From: an uncultured Pirellulaceae bacterium | GTDB lineage: Bacteria > Planctomycetota > Planctomycetia > Pirellulales > Pirellulaceae | Assembly (NCBI GenBank): GCA_934278005.1 | Contig: CAKQWG010000017.1 | Span: 1 to 28,642 of the forward strand | Length of the DNA: 28,642 nucleotides | Reading direction: 5' to 3' | In this document: in pieces, positions 19,855 through 27,451 of the stretch | Layout of the letters: every line of letters begins with the position of its first letter | Position numbering within the stretch: the first letter of the stretch is position 1 | Position numbers and translations under genes: made by a program | The notes under the pieces: model-generated | The model's database searches: none | What the model was told of the DNA's origin: nothing | What the model saw: the letters and a program-made list of their open reading frames with translations, nothing else

Positions 19855-22140
19855 ATGCTTAAACTGCCTCTGCTAATTATCCTGCTGGCCAGCGTCTGCT
19901 TGACCCTGCCGACTCCACTTGTAGCTCCAGCCCACGCGGCGGATTTGCTGGTCGAAGCCGAGAGCTTCGATGACTGGGGTGGCTGGAAGTTAGACACTCA
20001 GTTCATCCGCGAGATGGGCTCACCTTACCTCCTGGCTCACGGGCTGGGACGGCCAGTCAAAGATGCAGTGACCACCGTCAACTTCCCGCAAGCGGGCAAG
20101 TACCATGTCTTTGTGCGCACCAAGGATTGGGTAGCGCGGTGGAAGGCCGAGGGCCAGCCCGGTCGTTTTGAGGTGCTGGTCGATGGCCAACCGCTAAGCG
20201 AAACCTTCGGAACTAAAGGCGCCGAGTGGTTCTGGCATGCTGGCGGAACCGTCGAAATCTCTGAGCTCGAAGTGCAGTTGAGCTTGCGCGATTTGACGGG
20301 CTTCGATGGCCGCTGCGATGCGATCTATTTTTCGACGCAGGACAAGACACCTCCCGACGTCGCACAGCCGCTAGCCGATTGGCGGCTCGAACAGTTAGGA
20401 CTGCAGAAAGAGCCCCTGCAGCGCTCTGGCTACGATCTGGTAGTTATCGGCGGCGGCTATGCGGGCATGGGCGCGGCTATATCCGCGGCGCGCATGGGTT
20501 GCAAAGTGGCTTTGATTCAAGACCGGCCCGTGCTTGGCGGCAATGGCAGTAGCGAGGTTCGCGTGTGGGCTCAAGGAAATATTCGCCGCGGACGCTTCCC
20601 CCGCATCGGAGAGATCATCGAGGAGTTCGCCGATAGTGCTACCAAGTCACCGGGCAGAGCTGAAGAGTTCGGCGATGACATCAAAGAATCGATCGTTCGG
20701 GCCGAACCCAACATCGATTTGTTCCTCAACCATCATGCCTATCAGGTGGATGCGACCGATGGACACATCAACTCGGTAACTGCCTTCGATACGCGGACCA
20801 GCCAACAGTCGACTTTCTCTGGCGCATTGTTTTGCGACAGCACCGGTCACGGCACGATTGGCTTTCTAGCAGGTGCAGACTGGGAAATGGATGATGAGGA
20901 CCGTATGGGAATGAGCAACATGTGGACCTGGGACGAAGTTGAGCAGCCAACGGAGTTTCCGGAAACGCCCTGGGCGCTCGACCTGACCATGGAGGACTTT
21001 CCCTACCCACGCGATCATCATGGCCAGTGGTTTTGGGAGAGTGGCTTCAACAAAGATGCGCTGAATGATGCCGAGGGGATTCGCGACCATAATCTGCGTG
21101 CTGTGTATGGAGCCTTCAACGCCATGAAGAATCGCGACGGTGCGGAGGATCACCCAAACGCAGTTTTGACTTGGATTGCCTACATTGGCGGACCGCGCGA
21201 ATCGCGCCGCTTGATGGGCGATGTCATTCTAACTCAAGAAGATGTAGTCGCTAAAACAAACTTCGTCGATGGGTTTGTACCGAGCACTTGGTCCATCGAT
21301 CTGCATTATCCCAAAAAGCAATATGCTGAGAAGTTCCCGGACAATCCCTTCATCAGCGTGGCGGTCTTCGATGCTCGCGTCGATCGCGAATACGGCTACC
21401 CTGTTCCCTACCGCTGCTTCTACAGTCGAAACATCGACAACCTATTCATGGCTGGGCGCAATATCAGTGTGACCCACGAAGCACTGGGGACCACGCGCGT
21501 AATGAAGACTTGCGGCATGATGGGTGAAGTGGTTGGGCGCGCCGCCAGCCTGTGCGTCAAATACGCGTGCCTTCCACGCGACGTCTACGAAAAGCATCTG
21601 GATGAGATGGTCGAACTGCTACAACTGCCCGGCAAGGCGCGTAGAGAGACCGTCGATGCTGAGATAGTCGTCCCCGAGGATGCAATGGAGTTGGCCGGCC
21701 CCTTTGGACCGGCTCCCGGATTGGACCCCAAGGACTTAGATGGCTTGGTTATCGACGATCGCGATGCGGAGCAGGCCGGTGGTTGGACCGAGGGTCGTGG
21801 CCTGAAAGGCTTTGTTGGCTACGGCTATCTGTATTCAACCAGTCCACAGTCCACAATTCGATTTAAGTTCGATGCACCCGATAGCGGAACCTACCAAATC
21901 CGCTTGGCATATTTGGCGCACAAGAATCGAGCCTCCAATGCGAAAGTAGAAATTGCCATTGGCAAAGAGACTTTCACTCGCACGGTGAATATGCGCAAAG
22001 CCGCCAAGCTCAAAGACAAATTCTCCAGCCTGGGAGAGTTCAAGATGGAGCGGGGACAGCCCTGCAGCGTTACGCTCACCGCCGCCGGCGCCGATGGTCA
22101 TATCCACGCTGACGCCGTGCAGATTATCCGCGTTCCCTAG
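19855..22140 (+). CDS. Secreted FAD-dependent oxidoreductase with flanking beta domains
   Basis: A 761-residue protein. A signal peptide (LKLPLLIILLASVCLTL ... PAHAA) follows the chosen ATG; the frame could start upstream at TTG 19822, but that would put 11 charged residues before the signal. Residues about 30-165 form a carbohydrate-binding-like beta domain (LLVEAESFDDWGGW, YHVFVRTKDW). The FAD domain (about 190-570) starts DLVVIGGGYAGMGAA (GGGYAG at 199-204). It continues with LGGNGSSEVRVW, CDSTGHGTIGFLAG and MAGRNISVTHEALG, typical of the FAD-dependent oxidoreductases abundant in planctomycetes. Residues about 625-761 (GLVIDDRDAEQAGGW ... HADAVQII) resemble the golvesin/Xly-type C-terminal domain. 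Oxidation of a surface-bound or polymeric sugar-related substrate is plausible; the substrate is unknown. Confidence 0.87.
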   Translation: MLKLPLLIILLASVCLTLPTPLVAPAHAADLLVEAESFDDWGGWKLDTQFIREMGSPYLLAHGLGRPVKDAVTTVNFPQAGKYHVFVRTKDWVARWKAEGQPGRFEVLVDGQPLSETFGTKGAEWFWHAGGTVEISELEVQLSLRDLTGFDGRCDAIYFSTQDKTPPDVAQPLADWRLEQLGLQKEPLQRSGYDLVVIGGGYAGMGAAISAARMGCKVALIQDRPVLGGNGSSEVRVWAQGNIRRGRFPRIGEIIEEFADSATKSPGRAEEFGDDIKESIVRAEPNIDLFLNHHAYQVDATDGHINSVTAFDTRTSQQSTFSGALFCDSTGHGTIGFLAGADWEMDDEDRMGMSNMWTWDEVEQPTEFPETPWALDLTMEDFPYPRDHHGQWFWESGFNKDALNDAEGIRDHNLRAVYGAFNAMKNRDGAEDHPNAVLTWIAYIGGPRESRRLMGDVILTQEDVVAKTNFVDGFVPSTWSIDLHYPKKQYAEKFPDNPFISVAVFDARVDREYGYPVPYRCFYSRNIDNLFMAGRNISVTHEALGTTRVMKTCGMMGEVVGRAASLCVKYACLPRDVYEKHLDEMVELLQLPGKARRETVDAEIVVPEDAMELAGPFGPAPGLDPKDLDGLVIDDRDAEQAGGWTEGRGLKGFVGYGYLYSTSPQSTIRFKFDAPDSGTYQIRLAYLAHKNRASNAKVEIAIGKETFTRTVNMRKAAKLKDKFSSLGEFKMERGQPCSVTLTAAGADGHIHADAVQIIRVP

Positions 22141-22204
22141 CAGTGCTCTTCTGCCCGCCGGGCAACTGTGCTCAGCGTAGCAGTGCATGAGTAGTCATCG
22201 AGCA

Positions 22205-22227
22205 GCTTCGGTACCGGCTACCGAAGC
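22205..22227. terminator. Nine-bp hairpin between FAD oxidoreductase and NosR-like genes
   Basis: GCTTCGGTA (22205-22213) pairs perfectly with TACCGAAGC (22219-22227) around CCGGC. A smaller hairpin TGCCC-GCC-GGGCA lies at 22152-22164. There is no T tract, so this may be a terminator, a processing site or a leader structure of the next gene. Confidence 0.45.
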
Positions 22228-22289
22228 CGAACCCATCCTTCGCTAAGTGAAACTTCGGTCCAGAGTGGCCAGCTACGATCTAGCGCCCC

Positions 22290-24083
22290 ATGATCCGCAC
22301 ACAATCCGCCCGTACGCAAAACCCCAAGCGCGCCGCTCGGCTAGCACAACTGCTGTCGGCAACACGCGTGAGCGTCGTGTGCCTGGTCGTGTGGCTGATC
22401 TACCTGCAGCATCAATCGCTGCTGCGCGCTCAGCGCTCGGTCAGCGATCAAGCGTGGATCATGCCCGCATTGCGCGAGGTGCTCCCCAGCGCAGAATCGT
22501 TGATCCAGCAGACCACCCTACAGGGAACCGATCTACTAGCGGTCGAAGATCGAGCCGGCCAACACATCGGCTGGGCAGCACGCACCTCGCCGCAGTCCGA
22601 CCGCATCATCGGTTTCTCCGGCCCGACCGACGTGCTGCTGGTGTTCGACATTGAGCAACACCTGTTGCGTGCCAGTGTGCTGTCCAGTCGCGATACGCGG
22701 GACCACCTCGCGCGCGTGCTGAACAGCTCCATGCTGAATGACTTGCAAGGAGCATCCCTCGAGCAACTCCGCGGCATGCGGCACGTGGACGGGGTCTCAG
22801 GGGCAACCCTCACCAGCTTGGCGATCGTTGAATCCATTCGCAATCGCTTGCGGTCGCAGGGGAGCGAGCCGGACTCCGCAGCGCAGGCTGTCTCACTGAA
22901 GTTCCCATCTCCGCCGCGGATGCAGGACGTGGAACTGCTATTTGCTGCCGCAGATTCGATCGCCTTCGACCCGCAACAAGATGTGTGGAATGTGTGGGAC
23001 GCCGATATGCAACTCCTGGGACATATTCGCCGCACATCACCGGCAGCCGACAACGTAGTGGGCTATCAAGGACCGACCGAAACATTGATCGCCTTAGACG
23101 CGAGCGGACAAACCACGGGGATTGCCGTAGGGGCCAGCTATGACAACGAGCCCTATGTCGACTACGTCCGCACGGACAAATATTTTCGCAAGCTATTCAA
23201 TGGGCAGTCGCTGAGCGACCTGGCAGCGATCGACCTGCAGTCCGCCGGGATCGAGGGGGTCAGCGGAGCGACCATGACCAGCCAAGCTGTCGTCAAGGGG
23301 ATCGTCGCTTCGGCCAGCGAACACGCCCAGCGCCGCGCCACAGCCGGCTCGTCGGAAGCGGACGAATCGCCAGCGCTAACGTCGCGCGCGGAAGGGAATT
23401 TATGGAGCTCGGTTTCGCGACGCGACGTGTCGACCATCGGGCTAGCGCTTCTGGGAGTGTTCTTTGCACTAACGCGCTGGAAGCGGACGCGTTGGTTGCG
23501 AGTTAGCTTTCAATGCCTGCTGATCGGTTGGCTGGGCTTGGTCAATGGCGACCTGCTGTCTCAGGCGATGTGGGTCGGCTGGGCGCAAAGTGGCATCCCC
23601 TGGAACAACGCCTTAGGCTTGGTTTGCTTAACAGCCGTTGCCGTGATTTTGCCCATCGCTACAGGGAAAAATGTGTACTGCGCGCACATCTGCCCGCACG
23701 GCGCCGTGCAACAACTGGTTCGCAATCGACTCCCCTGGAGATGGAAGATTCCGCGCTGGCTCGAATCGGTCTTGCGGTTGATTCCCGTCGGACTATTGCT
23801 GTGGGTGCTTGTGGTGGCGATTGTGCATCTCCCCATGAGCCTCGTCGACATCGAGCCCTTTGACGCTTGGCTGTGGCCCATTACTGGCATCGCCGCGCTG
23901 AGCATCGCTTGTGTGGGGCTGCTGGCTTCGCTGTTTATTCCGATGGCCTACTGCCGCTACGGTTGCCCTACAGGGAAGCTGCTCGACTATTTGCGGACAA
24001 CTTCTCACGGTCGCTGGACGGCCCGCGATACGGCCGGTCTGCTACTGCTCTGCCTGGCCGTCATACTTTCATTCGTGGCGTAG
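22290..24083 (+). CDS. NosR-like membrane flavoprotein with two FMN-binding domains
   Basis: A 597-residue membrane protein. After one membrane segment (about 25-41) two homologous periplasmic FMN-binding domains follow (about 55-190 and 205-345). Both carry a covalent flavinylation-type motif, DGVSGAT (167-173) and EGVSGAT (322-328), where FMN is normally linked to the final Thr by ApbE. They share a preceding block RTSPxxDxxxGxxGPT, showing internal duplication. The C-terminal part has about five membrane segments and two CxxxCP motifs (C464-x3-C468P, C555-x3-C559P) as in the NosR/NapH/RnfA-like polyferredoxin membrane module. The soluble two-cluster ferredoxin tail of NosR is absent. Role by inference: electron transfer across the membrane to or from periplasmic flavins. 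No nosZ is nearby, so I give no symbol. Confidence 0.85.
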   Translation: MIRTQSARTQNPKRAARLAQLLSATRVSVVCLVVWLIYLQHQSLLRAQRSVSDQAWIMPALREVLPSAESLIQQTTLQGTDLLAVEDRAGQHIGWAARTSPQSDRIIGFSGPTDVLLVFDIEQHLLRASVLSSRDTRDHLARVLNSSMLNDLQGASLEQLRGMRHVDGVSGATLTSLAIVESIRNRLRSQGSEPDSAAQAVSLKFPSPPRMQDVELLFAAADSIAFDPQQDVWNVWDADMQLLGHIRRTSPAADNVVGYQGPTETLIALDASGQTTGIAVGASYDNEPYVDYVRTDKYFRKLFNGQSLSDLAAIDLQSAGIEGVSGATMTSQAVVKGIVASASEHAQRRATAGSSEADESPALTSRAEGNLWSSVSRRDVSTIGLALLGVFFALTRWKRTRWLRVSFQCLLIGWLGLVNGDLLSQAMWVGWAQSGIPWNNALGLVCLTAVAVILPIATGKNVYCAHICPHGAVQQLVRNRLPWRWKIPRWLESVLRLIPVGLLLWVLVVAIVHLPMSLVDIEPFDAWLWPITGIAALSIACVGLLASLFIPMAYCRYGCPTGKLLDYLRTTSHGRWTARDTAGLLLLCLAVILSFVA

Positions 24084-24113
24084 ACGCTATGACTAGCTGA
24101 AGCTAATTTGCAC

Positions 24114-24869
24114 TTAGCCGGCCAGACGTTTCCGCAAATGTTGTGGAACAACGCTTAGGGCTGCGTTGTAAGTCGACTCAAGCGGCGTGTTGACGTAGTG
24201 CGTACCGTCCAGAAACAAGGGCATGTCGGGAATGACTTGGCCCACAGCTAGCGGTTCTACATAAGCGGTTGGCGGACGCTGGGCATGATAGGACACCGCT
24301 GTCATGTGCCGCTCGTCGGGAAAGCGAAACTGCGTCGCGGGATCGATTTCATTCCAGATCGCCGCATGTATTCCCTGCGGATCCAAGGCACCGGGTGGAT
24401 AGGGATCCACGACAAGCAGATGTACCCCGTGCCTGATAACGCTGTATGCTTTGTCAAGAAAGCCATCGAGCATGCGGCGACTTGCCTTGTTGCCCGACGG
24501 CAACAACTCGATGTAGGCAACCAGCCGGTCACCAGAGGTGTGGCGTATCGCTAGTCGATTGCGTCGCTCGCTATAAACCTCCATTTCCGAGGCCACTTGC
24601 GTGAGGGAAACCTTCGGCGTTACATCAAGCAACGTGGCCACTTTGGCCGAGCCCTGCAGGTCAAGAGTTTCTTCAGCCAAAAACTGTTGGCTGTCCAATT
24701 CGAGAGCTAGGACATCCGGCCCAGTCTGGCCCGCGACCTGCTCCGCTTCTGCGTAAAAGGGGGATGGGAGCAGACCGTTGTTGAGCGCCCGTGCGAGCTC
24801 CGTAATCCAAGCATTATGGAATCCATGATAGGTTCCAGCAGAAACTAGCGTCCAATCATGCAACGGCAT
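24114..24869 (-). CDS. DUF4058-like protein
   Basis: A 251-residue protein resembling the DUF4058 family, which is common in planctomycetes and cyanobacteria. It starts MPLHDWTLVSAGTYHGFHNAW, has VYSERRNRLAIRHTSGDRLVAYIELLPSGNK in the middle, and ends in PLFLDGTHYVNTPLE. The family resembles restriction-endonuclease-like folds in the E-x-K-like arrangement (IELLPSGNK), but I do not infer nuclease activity. The ATG at 24869 gives the usual family start; an in-frame ATG at 24878 would add three residues. It converges on the NosR-like gene with a 30-bp gap. The function is unknown. Confidence 0.8.
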   Translation of the reverse strand: MPLHDWTLVSAGTYHGFHNAWITELARALNNGLLPSPFYAEAEQVAGQTGPDVLALELDSQQFLAEETLDLQGSAKVATLLDVTPKVSLTQVASEMEVYSERRNRLAIRHTSGDRLVAYIELLPSGNKASRRMLDGFLDKAYSVIRHGVHLLVVDPYPPGALDPQGIHAAIWNEIDPATQFRFPDERHMTAVSYHAQRPPTAYVEPLAVGQVIPDMPLFLDGTHYVNTPLESTYNAALSVVPQHLRKRLAG

Positions 24870-24914
24870 CGCTACCACCTAAATCCACTGTCAGCCAACA
24901 CTCCGACACGGTTG

Positions 24915-24920
24915 ATTATA
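24915..24920 (-). promoter_or_regulatory. Candidate -10 element (TATAAT) for the DUF4058-like gene
   Basis: A perfect TATAAT on the minus strand, about 45 bp before the chosen start. No good -35 element lies 17 bp further upstream, so this remains a single-motif guess. Confidence 0.35.
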
Positions 24921-25139
24921 ACTCGACAGCCACACAGTGCCGTCCCTGCCGCACACAGAGATTCGAGATACGGGTCCATACCAGGAAAAGGGCTTTTGAG
25001 CATTCAATTGACTCCAGAAATCGCTAGCCAAGTCAGCTCTGAGCGTCCACACACAAGTTTTAAGGCATTTCGAACCTGCGTGGATAGCGGCTAAACATGC
25101 ACAGAAAACTGTTGCATGCCAGCTTATAAGATAGCACTC

Positions 25140-25154
25140 GCCCGTAGCACGGGC
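25140..25154 (-). terminator. Small GC-rich hairpin after the BMC operon
   Basis: GCCCGT-AGC-ACGGGC forms a perfect 6-bp stem with a 3-base loop, 26 bp beyond the dehydrogenase stop codon. No clear T tract follows. It is the best candidate for the operon end in this window. Confidence 0.4.
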
Positions 25155-25180
25155 ACTCCCTCCCGTTTAGACCGGATTCT

Positions 25181-26113
25181 CTATACGCGTTTGAGGACGG
25201 CGTCGAGCGTGGGGCGCAACGCAGCGGCGCTATTGCGCAGGCCCTGCATTTCCTTGGGCCACAGTTCCAGTTCGATGCGATCAACCACACCGCAGCTACC
25301 GATCACCGTGGGTACCGACAAGGCCACGTCGCGAATGCCGTAAGCACCAGCCTGGACGCTGCTGACCGGCAAAACTTGGCGACTGTCCAGCAGAATCGAA
25401 TGGATCACGTCGCGAATCGCAATGCCCACCGCGAAACCTGCGCCACCCTTTTTACCAATCACCTCGGCTCCCGAGCCCTTGGTCCGCGTAAATATTTGAT
25501 TGCCCACGTTGGTATTCCAGCCCGGATACTTTTCCAGCGGCAGGCCACCAACGCTGGCGCTCGACCAGATCGGCACCATGCTATCGCCGTGTTCGCCTAG
25601 GATCAGCCCGCGAGTCTGCGTGGGAGCCGACTTCAAATGGTCGGCAATCAGACTGCAGAAGCGAATGGTATCGAGCTGCGTTCCCAAGCCGATCACCTGT
25701 TGCTCGGGCAGGCCTAAGGTCTTCGCGGCTACATAAGTCAAGATATCGACCGGATTGCTAACCACGACTACTTTAGCCGTCGGCTTGAGCCCGGCCGCTT
25801 TGACCTGCTGCAAGATCTGCACAAACAAGTCGGTGTTGCGATTGATCAAATCCAATCGCGATTCGTCCGGCTTGCGTCGCAGGCCGGCGGTAATGCACAC
25901 CACGTCGCTCGATGGGACGTGTTCGTAGGATCCCGACGAAATGATCTGATCCGCTACGCTAGGGCCGCCATGCAAAATGTCGAGGGCTTGACCAGCGGCC
26001 AAGTCGGCGTTGACATCGAGCAAAGCGATCTCGCGAGCCACGCCACCGCACTGCAGGGCAAAGCCCGCGCAGGAGCCGACAAGTCCGCCACCACCAATAA
26101 TGCTAACTTTCAT
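25181..26113 (-). CDS. Lactate/malate dehydrogenase family protein of BMC locus
   Basis: A 310-residue NAD-dependent 2-hydroxyacid dehydrogenase. It has the Rossmann start MKVSIIGGGGLVG, Asp33 for NAD preference, the substrate-loop segment AGLRRKPDESR, SNPVDILTY, Asp148/Arg151 (LDTIRF) and catalytic His175 in GEHGDS. Arg80 occupies the position that is Arg in malate and Gln in lactate dehydrogenases (classical residue 102), which points to a malate-like or other dicarboxylate preference, yet this gene type is a regular member of planctomycete BMC loci, usually labelled lactate/malate dehydrogenase. There is no extra N- or C-terminal helix that would serve as an encapsulation peptide. AAGGG about 10 bases before the ATG comes from the end of the aldolase gene, 6 bp away, so coupling is likely. 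Confidence 0.92.
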   Translation of the reverse strand: MKVSIIGGGGLVGSCAGFALQCGGVAREIALLDVNADLAAGQALDILHGGPSVADQIISSGSYEHVPSSDVVCITAGLRRKPDESRLDLINRNTDLFVQILQQVKAAGLKPTAKVVVVSNPVDILTYVAAKTLGLPEQQVIGLGTQLDTIRFCSLIADHLKSAPTQTRGLILGEHGDSMVPIWSSASVGGLPLEKYPGWNTNVGNQIFTRTKGSGAEVIGKKGGAGFAVGIAIRDVIHSILLDSRQVLPVSSVQAGAYGIRDVALSVPTVIGSCGVVDRIELELWPKEMQGLRNSAAALRPTLDAVLKRV

Positions 26114-26119
26114 CGCAGT

Positions 26120-27049
26120 TTAACCCTTCAGTTGTTGCATGACTTGTTCGGTAATCAGTTTCACCAGTTGTTCTTGATCGATACTACCAGTCCCGGATCC
26201 CATGACTGAGGCCGAGTTGGCCGCTGGACTGGAAGCCGCCGGACTGGATACCGCCGGACTGGAAGCCGCGGCGGAACTGCGCTTAGCTGGCATGGCTGGA
26301 GGCGCATCAAAGGCCCTGCGCTCTACGCCGGATTCCGCCCAGCTGGGGCGAAAGATGTCATTTGCACAGATGTCGCAATTTTGAAATTCCTCGGTCAAGC
26401 GTGGGTCGGAAAAACCCCACTTGTCTTTCAACTCGAGCAACTCTTGGCTCTTCTGCTGATCGAGATAATTGACGCGGCCCATTTGCCGAGACAACAGCAG
26501 AATGCGGCAGTAGGCGTCCAGGATCTCGGTCCACCAATAGGCTTTCTCTACGTCTTCGCCAAAGCTGACGGTTCCGTGGTTGGCCAAGATCATGACGTTG
26601 CACTTATCGACAAACGGAATGATCGTGTCGGCGAAAGCTTGACCGCCCGGCGTTTCGTACTTCGTGATCGGCACATCGCCGAGGAAGACTTCCACTTCGG
26701 GCAACACACACTGAGGAATCGGTTCGCGAGCCACGGCAAAAGCGGTGGCGTGCGGTGGATGGCAGTGCACGACCGACTTAATAGCCGGGCGCTGCTTGTA
26801 GATCTCCAGGTGCAGCAAGGCTTCGCTGCTGCGTTTTTTGTTACCGGAGATCTGCTTGCCGGTCATGTCGATGATGCTGATGTCCTCTGGCTTTAGAAAG
26901 CCTTTGGAATGCATCGTCGGCGTGCATAGGACTTCATTGTCGCTGATGCGAACCGTGATGTTCCCATCGTTAGCCGCGGCGAATCCCTTGTTGTAGATGC
27001 GACGACCTATCTCGCAAATGTCTTGTTTGATCTTATGTGCGTTGACCAT
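26120..27049 (-). CDS. BMC-associated class II aldolase (fuculose/rhamnulose-phosphate type)
   Basis: A 309-residue protein. Residues 1-215 are a class II aldolase/adducin domain with Glu76 (SSEALLH) as likely base and zinc ligands His95, His97 (HCHPPH) and His158 (ANHGT). Cys225/Cys228 (NCDIC) form a small motif of unknown role. A Ser/Ala/Pro linker (about 257-289) is followed by the amphipathic helix 290-308 (QEQLVKLITEQVMQQL), the classic form of an encapsulation peptide that takes enzymes into microcompartments. In characterised planctomycete BMCs the homologous aldolase splits L-fuculose- or L-rhamnulose-1-phosphate to DHAP and lactaldehyde; the exact substrate here is inferred. It lies between the BMC-P gene and the dehydrogenase in one operon. 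Confidence 0.93.
   Translation of the reverse strand: MVNAHKIKQDICEIGRRIYNKGFAAANDGNITVRISDNEVLCTPTMHSKGFLKPEDISIIDMTGKQISGNKKRSSEALLHLEIYKQRPAIKSVVHCHPPHATAFAVAREPIPQCVLPEVEVFLGDVPITKYETPGGQAFADTIIPFVDKCNVMILANHGTVSFGEDVEKAYWWTEILDAYCRILLLSRQMGRVNYLDQQKSQELLELKDKWGFSDPRLTEEFQNCDICANDIFRPSWAESGVERRAFDAPPAMPAKRSSAAASSPAVSSPAASSPAANSASVMGSGTGSIDQEQLVKLITEQVMQQLKG
26226..26270 (-). repeat. Three 15-bp tandem units encoding the aldolase linker
   Basis: Three units of GGACTGGAAGCCGCC type (plus strand) encode a repeated Ser-Ser-Pro-Ala-Ala/Val segment in the linker before the encapsulation helix. Changes in copy number would lengthen or shorten the linker without breaking the frame. Confidence 0.85.
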
Positions 27050-27113
27050 TTTATTGTCTCGCTAAAGGTGATGTAAAATCTTTTCGGTGTTTTCTATGGG
27101 TGTTTTGTAGTCG

Positions 27114-27130
27114 CCTCTCCACGCGAGAGG
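27114..27130 (-). other. Intercistronic hairpin between BMC-P and aldolase genes
   Basis: CCTCTC (27114-27119) and GAGAGG (27125-27130) form a 6-bp stem with a CACGC loop in the 90-bp gap of the BMC operon, 10 bp after the BMC-P stop. It may adjust the relative output of shell and enzyme genes by mRNA processing or partial termination; this is inference. Confidence 0.4.
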
Positions 27131-27139
27131 GCAACGAAA

Positions 27140-27451
27140 TTATTTCAGTTTCAATAGTTCTAAAGCGGCGGGATCGATGTGAATCACATCCAATATTGCC
27201 GCGCAGTAAGCGTCTACCGCTTTGATCTCAGGACGAAACGGCTGAGCCGCTTCGCCTCCATCGCTGACCGCAATCTTGGCACCTTCGCCGGCTCCCAAGT
27301 CATCCCATACGACAACCATGTCGGCATCGGGATTGGCTGCACCGCCCAGCAATTCAGCATCCAGCGGAAGCGTGGCTAGCAGCCTGGCACCGATGTAGCC
27401 GGCGTGGCAGCGACTGAGCGTTACGCTCCCGACGACTTGATGGATTTTCAT
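27140..27451 (-). CDS. BMC-P shell vertex protein (EutN/CcmL family)
   Basis: A 103-residue protein of the EutN/CcmL family, which forms pentamers that cap the vertices of bacterial microcompartment shells. Recognisable are the start MKIHQVVGSVTLSR (beta strand, then Val-Gly-Thr/Ser-type turn), RLLATLPLD, VVVWDDLGAGEGAKIAVSDGGEAAQPF and the end YCAAILDVIHID. The GAGEG-x(3)-VSDG segment is the family's most conserved block. Its start overlaps the stop of the upstream unknown gene as ATGA (27448-27451), showing translational coupling. The start VTLSRCHAGYIGARL differs clearly from the second BMC-P at 28238-28498, as expected for the several non-identical vertex proteins in PVM-type loci. Confidence 0.94.
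   Translation of the reverse strand: MKIHQVVGSVTLSRCHAGYIGARLLATLPLDAELLGGAANPDADMVVVWDDLGAGEGAKIAVSDGGEAAQPFRPEIKAVDAYCAAILDVIHIDPAALELLKLK

Larger units (their letters stand above)
24879..25180. other. 302-bp spacer: DUF4058 promoter side and BMC operon end
   Basis: No gene signal is seen. It holds a possible -10 site for the DUF4058-like gene on its left and the hairpin after the dehydrogenase gene on its right. Nothing else is recognisable. Confidence 0.5.

Noticed and set aside
22290..24083. Calling the membrane flavoprotein nosR
   Set aside because: The ferredoxin tail is missing and no nos genes are present; only family-level similarity is supported.
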